This document shows, piece after piece, positions 23,001-32,800 of a DNA stretch of 64,000 bases (positions within the stretch are counted from its first letter, which is position 1; each line of letters opens with the position of its first letter). The position numbers were made by a program, and so were the translations under genes. The stretch lies in contig BDIU01000246.1 in NCBI GenBank assembly GCA_002118135.1, positions 2,463-66,462 on the forward strand, in the 5' to 3' direction. The notes under the pieces were generated by a model. It did not search any database. It was not told where the DNA came from and worked only from the letters and a program-made list of their open reading frames with translations. The stretch is from Trebouxia sp. TZW2008. Taxonomy: Eukaryota > Chlorophyta > Trebouxiophyceae > Trebouxiales > Trebouxiaceae.

Positions 23001-25107
23001 TCAAGGCAAAGTTGTTGAAATTTGAGCTGGCAATGTGGCATGCAGATGTCATTTCTGCGCTCAGAGCACATGGGAGTGCTAAGGCCCACCTGTATCAACA
23101 TGGTGCTGGGCACAGACATGAAGAAGCACTTTGACATCCTGTCCAGATTTCAGGTACCACTACAGCAATGATTTCATGTATTGCCTCAGTGACCAATGCA
23201 TGTACCAAAGCTGGTCTGCTGAACCTGACTTGCAAATGGAGCTACACTGAGTCCTGAACTTTGTCTCTTTCGAATTGCTTGATGTGTGCTAGCTGTTAGA
23301 CCAGCAAGCAAGGCATACACAAGCATTTCAGTGAATGTCACGCCATGTGCGACATGACATCTTCTGTAACAAAGTGAAAAAGTTTGGCCCCATTGTGGCA
23401 GGGTGTACGTAATGTCATTTTAGGCCCATAGATCGTACTGAATGCCAAGTAACGGCCACTATGTTACATCTTCTGCGTTGTCAGCAGCCCATCTTTTGTA
23501 TGACTTGATCTTGGGCTTGCTCAAAATGTGCATGCAATCCAGTGGCTGAGACTACATGACGGCGCTCTCTGTGCTCTTTCGCTTCTGCTTTGATTCGCCT
23601 TTTCTTTGAGGCAAACACTGATCAGCTGCCTTCGGTTGCCAGACACATTCACCTGTGCTGTCAAGCCAGGAAGTCCAATGAGTCACATCTCGCTCCCTGC
23701 CCTGTACTATAAACACTATTTATTGATTGATTGATTGATTGATTGGTTGGTTGACTGCTTGACTGATTTAGTGAATACAATTTGCTGGCTGTTCAGGCTA
23801 TTTTCAAGAGAGCTCCAACAAGCAATTCTGCCAATTCTGCGCTCACAGAAGCGGCCCTGCCTGACTGGGAGGTCATCAAGCCTGAAGACAAGACACTAGT
23901 GCATCAGGTCAGATCATGTTTCTCAACATAGATCACAGAATTCAGCGTGCATATAGGCACTTGGTGCAAACAATCAGCTGGGTCGTGGAATGCCATCAGC
24001 AAGCATGTGAATGATCATAGCGTTTGTGCATGCAATCTGTGCAGCAATGACCCCTGCAGTTGCAGCCTAAGAGGTCTTTTGGCATTGGCTGAAGAGCCTT
24101 TGAAGAGAGACAGAGAGAGTGGTTGTAAATGCTTTAGCCAGCCAACAAGGCTGATCGCATGTGCCACATAGTGGCGATGACTATATCCATGAGATTCAGG
24201 CAGTCTACAAAACAGTGAACCACCCCAAGATAATCATGTTGCGTAAAGAAAGCACGAATGATATGACGCAGCCTTCAAACAACTAAGGGCTCTACCCACT
24301 ATGCGCATATGACCTGAGGCAGGCACTTGACATGGGTTGGCACCAACCTTGTGTACATTTCATGAAGCAGTCCTGGGAACATGTCATGGGCTCAGTGTAC
24401 ACAAGCGTATTCAGCAGGTCAGTCCAGCTGAAGCAGGTGCTGGTGTGCAGATGGTGCTGAAGTGCGCTGACATAGGGCATTTGGCGGCAGCCCCTGAGAC
24501 CCACAAGCGCTGGGCCTACCAGCTAGAAGAAGAATTCTTCCGCCAGGTTTGACATCACATTGCCCTGCTTGTCGCCTAGACAGACATACCAAGCAAGGCC
24601 TCCTTCAATCATTCAGCACCTGGGCTTGTGCATTGGGGAAATATCTGATTGCATCAGACTGTATGTAAGCATTGGAGCTAGACCCGACAAGCAAGCAGCT
24701 TAAGTTTGCAGCACAGCTTCTGCGCCAAAAACAGACAGCATGCTGCTGCACAGTTCAGCAATATGCTGTGCTATGCTGACCTGTGCTGTGCTGTGCTGTG
24801 CTGTGCTGTGCTGTGTGGGGCAATGCATCGTGGCGTTGCATATATTGATTACAAACAACAAGGCATGTGATATGCACAGGGTGACAAGGAGAAGGCATGT
24901 GGGTTGGCAGTGAGCCCCCTGATGGACCGCAGCCTGCAGGGGGGCATGACCCGCTCCCAGATGGGCTTCTTCAACATCGTGGGCACCCCCATGTTCAAGG
25001 CCATGGTGGAGTTGTTCCCTGATGTGCAGCCCATGCTTGAGCATGTGCAAGCAAATTACAACCAATGGGCAGAAGCTGCTGCTCAATCAGCAGGAAAAGT
25101 TCCGTAG
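17046..25107 (+). CDS. PDE-B: PAS-domain class I cyclic-nucleotide phosphodiesterase, paralogue of PDE-A
   Basis: Seventeen exons: 17046-17052, 17184-17325, 17426-17588, 17753-17860, 18190-18388, 18700-18759, 19049-19197, 19643-19746, 20224-20413, 20702-20857, 21023-21229, 21608-21804, 22378-22651, 23046-23153, 23797-23907, 24451-24546, 24880-25107; 832 aa, stop TAG. The first exon is only 7 nt (Met-Ala-G), accepted because it restores frame into an acidic exon (GDEDDDDAIWTMRELR). A PAS/PAC domain lies at about 170-310, then a coiled coil, then PDEase I at about 500-820 with NPYHNSIHVAAV, HDYEHGGLNNDF, CADIGH and SQMGFF. It should hydrolyse cyclic nucleotides. Twelve of 16 shared exons match PDE-A in length. 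The intron after 21804 begins with GC instead of GT. The C-terminus is shorter and unlike PDE-A. Confidence 0.92.
17990..18155. repeat. Simple repeats in a PDE-B intron
   Basis: A (cagacaggcaga)-type run at about 17998-18055 is followed by three copies of a 15-mer (ctagcttccacctt + ca) at about 18108-18150. Confidence 0.85.
19985..20300 (+). repeat. Three copies of the coiled-coil exon edge of PDE-B (~125-bp spacing)
   Basis: The gcaggac anchor occurs at 19993, 20118 and 20242. Each copy encodes (L/M)EQDSL(T/A)MHEQ after a ctgcag-type acceptor, but only the third (exon from 20224) continues into EAEGLAQRLEV. The first two end in a stop or decayed intron. Confidence 0.9.
22245..22450 (+). repeat. 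Two-copy 100-bp array of the metal-binding exon edge in PDE-B
   Basis: A unit homologous to the six-copy PDE-A array occurs here twice (anchors 22317 and 22417, exactly 100 bp apart). The copy from 22378 is the real exon. The upstream one reads IHVAAVVQMTHMLL after a tag acceptor and then breaks. Confidence 0.9.
23716..23765. repeat. (GATT)n microsatellite
   Basis: A run of gattgatt drifting into ggttggtt lies in a PDE-B intron. Confidence 0.9.
24097..24240. repeat. Dispersed repeat, copy 1 (~145 bp)
   Basis: This segment in a PDE-B intron (starting in an agagacagagagag tract, then ccagccaacaaggctgat, tgccacatagtgg, attcaggcagtcta and cagtgaaccacccc) is closely repeated in the same orientation at 44440-44585, 20 kb away. 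It is a small non-coding element, perhaps a MITE or SINE; no terminal repeats or coding capacity were seen. Confidence 0.75.
24776..24815. repeat. (TGTGC)n pentanucleotide microsatellite
   Basis: Second large expansion of the same pentamer seen at 4431-4470, here in the last PDE-B intron. Confidence 0.9.
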
Positions 25108-25372
25108 AGATATTGTAGCTGGTAGAGATGGTAGCGGGGGTGGCAGCATGGCGCCCAGAAGGGTTCTGTAGTGATGTTGCAATTGGTCTACAATACAACT
25201 AATGGGCAGAAGCTGCTGTGCGGTCAGCAGAAAAGGGTCCACGGTGACGTTGCAATTTGTAGGGATGGTACTGGTGATGGCAGCATGAAGCGCTTAGAAG
25301 ATTTCACAGTGATACTGCAATTGGTTGAGATGGTAGTGGTGATGGTGGTGATGATGGCAGCATGAGGCGCTT
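25050..25372 (+). repeat. Duplication of the PDE-B terminal coding edge into the 3' flank
   Basis: The last codons (YNQWAEAA) and following bases at about 25057-25110 recur 137 bp later at about 25195-25245 (tacaactaatgggcagaagc), followed by degenerate ggtgatggcagcatga repeats up to 25372. The copy is non-coding. Confidence 0.75.
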
Positions 25373-26476
25373 GCTATAGAAGTGACATGCGCAATGATCT
25401 GTCCTAGGGCACAGTCTATGTGCTCACTGTTGAAGAGGACTACGCCGAGCTTTGTCCCATGCTTGCTGCAAGTTCCCTCGCTCACCTTTGCTGAGCCATA
25501 TCATGCAGCTTGCAGCAGCACGTGACAGCACTGTCTGACTTGAACTTTCCTGCGTCTGTTAAACAGGTCTAAACTGCTAAGTATGCATGCACGTGTGTGT
25601 ACATGTGTCTCCTGATCATTCTATACATAGTGATGTCATTTCATTCAGACGAACTGTCTGCTTTGTTTTAACTACGGGTTTGTGTGTGACTTGATTACGC
25701 TAAATATAGTATAGACGCACTACCTAAATTTCTGACTGCCATAATATTTTTACCAAGACCTGCTTGAGAAGCTGACAAATGGTTGAATCTGCTTCAGACA
25801 GTAATCTGTTCTGATTTGTCTCAGTCTGTACTGTATTGTTCTGATCTGTTTGTAATGGCTGCAAGAGCAGTGTGTATTTGTCCATTGTATGTGCCGCACA
25901 GTGACTGCCTTGTCAGTTCTCTCAGCATTGACACTTTGCGCAGTCTTGGGCTGTTGGTGATGATTAAGGTGAAAGTGACTCAGAACTGTTGAGGATTGCA
26001 CTGCATCGATGACATGTGTGTGAGGAGTGAAAAGCCGCCTGTGAAGACTGAGCAGCTGCTGCCACGTGCGTTCGATGACATGTACAGTTCTGATTTATCA
26101 GCCTGGTGCATGCAGACTTTGGTCCTGCAGTTGCTAATATGTCCACATGATACTATGAGGGAAAGCTTACGTACTGAAGTTGGGGTGTGCTGATTAATTG
26201 AGCACTTGCACTCTTGCGCTGCAGACTATGCTGAGGCATGCCACAGGCATTACCTAGCACATTCAGCAGTGACCTATAAACATCGGGTAAAACTGAGTAT
26301 TGTGTAAAATGTATGCTTGCCTCGCAACACCTGGTCTTGCAAACCAAGCATGTTTTTAAACAGCGCTGTGACACCTGGGCAGCTGTGCAAAATTGAAGCC
26401 AACACTGCTTTTACAACACACTAGTGAACAACATAAGCTGCTGAAAAGCTTCAAATCAGCAGTTGAGGTAGCGCCA
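25373..26476. other. Intergenic, convergent 3' flanks
   Basis: No gene, RNA or element was recognised between the PDE-B 3' repeats and the stop of the Ala-rich gene. Base composition is slightly AT-richer than the genes. Confidence 0.6.
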
Positions 26477-29101
26477 TCATTTGCCACCATTGTTGCTATT
26501 GTCATTGTTGGAGGAAGATGTGCCTGCTGCATTGCTGGTGTCAGAAGGTGGCGAGGGTGGGGGCGGTGAGGGGGGTGAAGCACTTGGAGAGGAATCTGGT
26601 GCCCCCGATGCATCAGACGTGTTGGTGGCTGAAGCTGCTGAGGCGCCAGATGATCCAGAGGGTCCATTGCTGTTGTTGCGTGTGCTGGACGGGGCAGGAC
26701 TGCTGCCAACTGGACCGCTAGATGGTAACAGGCTGGTGGGGGTTGTCCTGATCGCACCGCTGTTGGAAGAAGATGCAGCAGCTGCTGCTGAAGCGCTTCC
26801 ACCTGCATGGGCCATTTGAGGATTTAGTGTGGCTGTCATGCTGCTGAAGAGCGTAAGTCTTGAACAAATAAGCAGTCACAGCACTGTTGCTCTATGCCAC
26901 ATACAGATTGACTCAGATGCTTTTGATGCACTGTCATAGCTGAAGACTAGACCAGCAACAAGTAAGATCACCAGTCCAATGAACAGTGAGCCCCTGGGCA
27001 CCAGGCAAGGGCAAACAGACTGCTGTAACCAGCTGCTGCTGTGTAAGAGTGTCTCACATCCCCATTATGCAAGTTGGTTCAGTGCAATGTTGTCCACCCA
27101 TGTGGGGACACACAGCCACAATGCAAATGCAGGGACACACTGTCACACTGCAGCGTTGAGCAAACTCATTGAATGCATCAGTGAACGTGCCTGCAGAGGC
27201 AGCAGCAGAAGCTGCAGCGGCAGCTCCGCCACCACCTGCGGAAGCAGAAGCAGCTGCAGACGCAGAGCTACCAGCAGCTGATGCAGCAGCTGCTGCAGAA
27301 GATGCTCCTGCAGCGCTGGCAGCAGCTGCAGCTGAGGAGGCTTGGCGGCCAGCAGATGTTGCTGCGGCAGCTGCAGATGCAACATTGGCCCCTGCATCAT
27401 CACCACTCACTGTGTCAGCTCTAGACCTCAGAAAGAGCAGCAGAGACATGGGTAAGTCTCATGTGCCGCGGTGATGTTGGCAGATCCAAGTGGGTTGTTG
27501 CGCTGCAACATGCGTGTTGCTGCAGCACAGCAAAACATGTGAAGTAATAGCATAAGTGCTGAAGATGCTCCTGCACCACTGGCAGCAGCTGCAGCTGAGG
27601 AGGCTTGGCGGCCAGCAGAACTTGATGCAGTAGCTGCAGATGCAACATTGCCCCTTGCATCATCACCGCTTACTGTTTCAGCTGTGAAACTCAGAAGCAG
27701 GAGCAGAAACATTAGGTGTCTCAATTGATGCGCTGTTCATGGCAATCCAATGCTATTATCATTTTTGCATGAGATGCATGCAGCAAGGGGGTCTGTGGAT
27801 AGCACACTAGGTCACAAAACGCATACCGCTGAGTAGCATACAAAAATGACAGCAATAATGAGTAACTGCATTACAGGCAAATTTGCTGCTTGATACCGTG
27901 GAGGTGTTGCTCTAAGCTCAACAGCTTGGCAGGGGCGTACAAAGTACCTTGACAGCTGGTGTCACAAGGATGACAACTGCTATGCCAAGCACATTGATAA
28001 CAGTCTCACCTGTAGCGGCTGCAACGGCGACAGCAGCAGCAGCAGAAGCAGCGTTGGCGGCAGCAGCTGCAGCGCTAGATGCTGCTTGACTGGTGGCTCC
28101 TGTGCCACAACCCCCTCCAGCAGATGCAGCAGAAGCTGCTGCAGCAGCATTGGGCCCTGCTGCATCAGCAGCAGAGCTAGCAGCTGCTGAGTTGCCTGTT
28201 GCTGCAGCTGCTGCTGCAGCTGCAGCATTGCCTGCTGCAGCGGCAGCAGCTGTTGCTGCACCACATTGGCCAGCAGAGGCAGCTGCTGCTGCAGCCGCTG
28301 AAGCCTTCTGGCTGGCTGTTACAGCAGCATTTGCAGCAGCAGCGGCTTGTCCTGATCCACCTGCAGATGTGTGGTTCCTTGAGTCATCTTTCAGCATCAA
28401 TTGGTGCAGATGAGTGACGAATCTCAGGACTTGGACAGTGGAGACAAGCAGTTTTGTGACGCTGAGTTTTGTTATGCCTGACTCAAGGCATTAGAATGGC
28501 AAGCAACACACATGGCCTTGGTATCCAGTCTGCAGCTAGCAGATGCACAGCGTGTCTCAACATGATACTGTAGTCGCTTATCAGCGCAAAGTCTGAGGAG
28601 GCTGTACTGCATCGCCATGCACAATCAGGTGATGACACTGCTGGGGTGCCCCTTGTTGCACAGCACTCACTTGCACTGGCAGCAGCTGATGCTGCGCTGG
28701 CCGCTCCCTGAGCAGCGGACGCTGCAGCCGCGGCTGCCGAGCTCTCTCTTCCGCCTCCTGCAGAAGCACCTGCTGCGGACGCAGAGGCCTGAAGGAGCTT
28801 TCTGTTGGCGGTGACATCACACGAGGCCCCTGCAAGTGGAACAGTACGTCGTCAAAAAGCATGATCGGCGTGCTGCTGGTTGATTGTGAGCAAGGTGGCG
28901 TATGGCCGACTGCTCCCGGCTCAGTGCCAGCATGCAAGGGGCAGAGGGCTCCCACAACCGCATTGCAGTCATCAGGTGGAGCAGCGGACGCTTGCGACAT
29001 CATGCGCGCATGCACTACCCGCAGCATGCATTGATCAAGCCAAACCGACCTGAGACTAGTACAAACGCGACGAGCAGGGTCGCGCTGACGCTGAAACGCA
29101 T
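26477..29101 (-). CDS. Secreted Ala/Ser-rich low-complexity protein with a Pro-rich C-terminal part
   Basis: Six exons: 29101-29050, 28829-28671, 28360-28010, 27681-27577, 27418-27149, 26802-26477; 420 aa, stop TGA. Every intron is phase 1 and all joins keep frame. Exon 1 is a signal peptide (MRFSVSATLLVAFVLVS), followed by CDVTANRKLLQ, a post-signal Leu-Leu-Gln pattern that I associate with algal secreted proteins. The middle is dominated by Ala with Ser, Gly and Gln. The last exon has PSASPPSPPPPSPPS, a hydroxyproline-rich glycoprotein-like module, and ends in Asn/Ser/Gly. No enzyme domain is visible; a cell wall or extracellular matrix role is inferred. Exons 27681 and 27418 are tandem duplicates. 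The donor of the 27577 exon (gtgcag) is weak, so this exon may be skipped or decayed. Confidence 0.75.
27310..27725 (-). repeat. Tandem duplication of a whole exon plus flanking intron (264-bp spacing)
   Basis: Sequence encoding TVSGDDA..NVASAA..SSAGRQASSAAAAAS is present at both 27418 and 27681, with the upstream intron also similar (anchors gaggaggcttggcggccagc at 27334 and 27598). Confidence 0.9.
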
Positions 29102-29847
29102 GATGAATTTCGTCTTCTGCAAGTCTCAGCTGAGATGCGAGCTGCTATGCCTATTCCCTGGCCTGAGCTGGCTGGTGCACGCGCAAGGACTTGCCTTTCA
29201 GCGTACATTGACGAGCTGTTGGTTGACTAGCCTTGTAGGCTTCAGCTGTTATGGACCACAAGATGCTTTCAAGATTCCAGGGGGTCTCCTGGCGTGTCTC
29301 AATATATGTGCTCATGCGCACGATGAGCCCATGACATCATCATGAAGAAGAAGAGACAGTTCTCATGAGCTCGTGAGTGGTCACGACTCCTAGGCTCAGT
29401 TCAACATTCACCTAGGCACCTGTTCTTGCTTGCGTGATCAGCTGATGCAAGCCACATGTGCTGTATACACGTGCTGTGTACCGTAGGCTACATGTATGCA
29501 CAGCATCCACATCATGATGCAAGCTGTTGCAGCTGACAGGTGATGGCTGGTCATTGCTTCACATCTGCAAGCCTTTGTCATGAGCCTTGTATGCTCCTTG
29601 TCATCTGTGCGCAAGCAGGCAACATGTTTTATGGCCATAGCAGCTCAAGGGCTGCCCCAACAGCCCTGGAAGAAAGCATGACCCGAAGCTCATCGTGAGG
29701 TACATGATGATCTGCCTTGCATGTCTGCAATCAGCTGACTGATTGTAATCATTGCCTCTGTGTTCCGAGTCTGCTTCAGCAGCATCCTTCAGGGAGCAGT
29801 TGCTCTTTTCCATGAGAAGGGCAAGACACCATGTTTGCCGAGCTGAT
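29102..29847. other. Intergenic, promoter side of the Ala-rich gene
   Basis: This 746-bp gap lies between two minus-strand genes. No coding exon, RNA or clear motif was recognised. Confidence 0.55.
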
Positions 29848-32800
29848 TCATCCTGAGTGATCAGTCAATGCAGCCATAACAGAGGTGAACTCTGCTTTTG
29901 TCAATGGCTGTATGTTGGACAAAGCGATGTTGGCCAGAACATGTATCTTCGACTTGTGACCAACCAGAGTAGCTACAATGCCAGGTGTGCTCCTCGCAAT
30001 TTGCAGCAACTTAGCCGCCATGCCACTCACATTTTGCAGCTCTGGCACCGTCTCTAGTTTGCTCTGCAACAGGGCAGACCATAAATTAGCTGCCTGACAT
30101 GACTGCATGTCGTCTGAGCAGCTGCAGCTGCAGCCAGTAAGCAGCTAGTAAAGCTTAGGCTCTGCTGCAAAGCAGAAAGGCAGTAATGCATGCTTGAGTC
30201 AAGCACCATTGCTTGCTGACATTGCCTGCACAACACAGCCTCAAACATAGCAGGGAGAATAATGGTAGTAGTGCACAAAAAAAGCCATTGTCCTGCTCAA
30301 GCCAGGGAATGCATCAGCATCAGCATCAGCATTAGCATCAGCATCAGCATCAGCAACATGTGCTCAACTACAACAGTCAAGCCTGCACCAAGCAGACTCT
30401 GCAGGGATGTGTACTCTATGGGGATGTGTACTATAACAGGCATCTGATGTCTCACAAGCAAAGGTGGTGCTCGTAGTGGTACAGCTGACCTGAAGGGCTG
30501 ACTGCTGAAGCAAGGCCGCTTCTTGCAAGGGCCCTGAAGCAAAGACGCCAACCTGCAATCGCCCTGCTGCCTCTGTGGTGCTGCCCATGACCTCTGTCAT
30601 GCATCGCAAACATAAGCTAATGAATCACAGCAGCATAAAACGAATTCGAGCTTATGTCTCAGTCAAAGAGCGATACTACAGTCACTCCAGCTTGCAGTTG
30701 CCCTGCTGCCTATGTAGTGCTGCCCATTGCCTCTGTCGTGCATGGCAAACAGAGCAGCAAGAACACAGCAGCATCAAGGGCGTTTGAGCTGATTGAGCAT
30801 GTCACCAAGAGAGGCGCTGCATACCACTAGTCCAATGCCAAGTCAGTAATGCTGCCATCTTGCACACGTCACTGCTGGGCGATTGTTACTTCAACTGACA
30901 GGCTACAATGACAGGCTGTGTGTGTGCTTGTGTATGCAGGGATCCAACGGTGCCTGCATTGTTGATCAGCACAAGCAGAGGCAAGGCATTCAGCAGTCTG
31001 CAGGTGATCAACAAACCACAAAACGGTTAGGCATTACATATGGCATGCAAGATGCTGCATGCAGGGGTTCATCCTAGACATGCATCAGCATTGTTGGGTG
31101 CTGCTGACCTGATGTCGTCCCCTCCGGCACAGACATTGCAGGAGGCATAGGCTGCCACTTTTCTCGCCAAGCCTCCAGCATGGCAACATTGATAGGTAGC
31201 TGAATGTATCTGCAATTATGCACACTGCTCAGCCCATATTTTGACACTGCCGAAGATGGTGAGAGTGTAGGCCTGCCAAACAACCTGTTACTTCTCATGA
31301 TGTTTCGGCATCAATCTGGCACTCCCTGAATACACTGCTGTGTTGACATATGCAGCGTGAACTTTGCAAGCTGATTCGCATGATTCATTCGCGCCCGTGA
31401 CCAAAAGGCAGTATCTTTCTTGAGCAGTGCACCTTTGTGTCAAAAATGTGAGAATGACTGCAACAGCAGCAAGCACCCGCCTCTTCTGCCGTCATAGCAA
31501 CACTGCCATCACAGAGAGCTGAAGCCTCCAAAGAGAGAAGGCCTAGCACTTTTGCTACATTTCTGCGCTGAAAGCCACAACCTGTAGAAACAATTATCCT
31601 CAATGTTTCTGAGCTGACTCTGAGAAAAGCTCTGAGAAACATAAGCGGCTTGTGAACTGCACAAAATTTTTGACAAACGCACATTACAGCAAATGTGCCA
31701 TGTGTATGTAACCTAAAACTTGTCTCGCCATGGGCTTGTTTGAGCTGTGAAGATCACCTGAACCCATGGTCAAGGCCTCCAACTTGTTGCGCAAGCTGCA
31801 CCACGCTCAGCAGTGTCAGGTAGCCTGCTGCATCAGGGGCTTTCCTGAAACAGTCCCAGGTGGCGAGGCCATATGCCCTGATCTGCCCTTTTGCACGGGC
31901 CCTCTCTGCCCATGTGAATGCTTCCTTCAGGCGCTGCATGAAGGCCTGAGGACCCAGTAGTGATAGCTGCATTTCTGCTGGGTTATGCAGGTACAGCAGG
32001 TCTACCTGCGTCAAATGATCATAACAAGGCTCAATCCCAGGCTCATCTCCTTTGCATCAATACAGCAGTGCAAATGTAGCTTTGGCGCATCAAGACATTG
32101 CTGAAGTGCCAGCGCTACATGTGAAGTTTGTGGATGTAGCATAAGTCACCACTGCTGCTTCAGATAGACACAGGCTCTCATACTTTGTGCAGGTGCATAG
32201 ATGCATAAGTCTGATTTCATATGCTGACATGGGACGCTGGATGCACAGATCTAATTCAAGTCTGGTTCATGCAGTGTTGACATGCTCCTAGTATGCCTGC
32301 AGTACAGGACTTGTATGCAGAAAGATGTACACTTGGTGCAATAATTTGCGCTGACTATTTTCTGCAGATGGCAAATTGCAAAACTCTGCTTCCACGCAGC
32401 GAATGCAGCAAAATGCACCTACTGTATTGACCCTTAGGTTCTGCAGGCTGAGGGTCTGGGACGCCTCCAGGCAAGCGGGTTGCAGACAAAAGACATGCAC
32501 AAATCTGGTACCATGCAATGAGATGCACCTACTGTATCAACCCTGAGGTTCTGCAGGCTGAGGGCCAGGGATGCCTCCAGGCAAGCGGGGTGCAGGCAGT
32601 GGCTACCGGCGACCACATCTTCTTCCTTCACCTTGCCAGCCTTCAACAACTGCAGAAATGCAGATTCTTGTTTTGAAGCCTTGCTGAGAGGTGACACAAT
32701 GTTTAGAAGCGTTTCTGCCACCCCTGACAGTGGCTGCCTCCCACCATGTCATCCTCCTTCACCTTGCCAGCCTTCAGCAGCTGCAGCAGTAAAAGATTTT

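Noticed and set aside
1883..25107. Alternative genetic code with TAG/TAA as glutamine
   Set aside because: Conserved exons of the phosphodiesterases, aminotransferase and others contain no in-frame TAG/TAA, and TAA/TAG serve as stops in several genes. Only the single TAG at 2741 would need it.
28093..28413. Plus-strand Ala-rich ORF (also 27169-27474)
   Set aside because: GCA/TGC-rich DNA encodes Ala on both strands. The minus strand has the signal peptide, splice sites and matched phases.
28581..29027. 148-codon minus ORF starting MLRVVHARMM
   Set aside because: It runs over exon 2 of the Ala-rich gene in the wrong frame and covers an intron; the spliced frame has a signal peptide.
30690..30762. 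Second functional copy of the reductase exon
   Set aside because: It contains an in-frame stop and lost conserved residues; treated as an echo.
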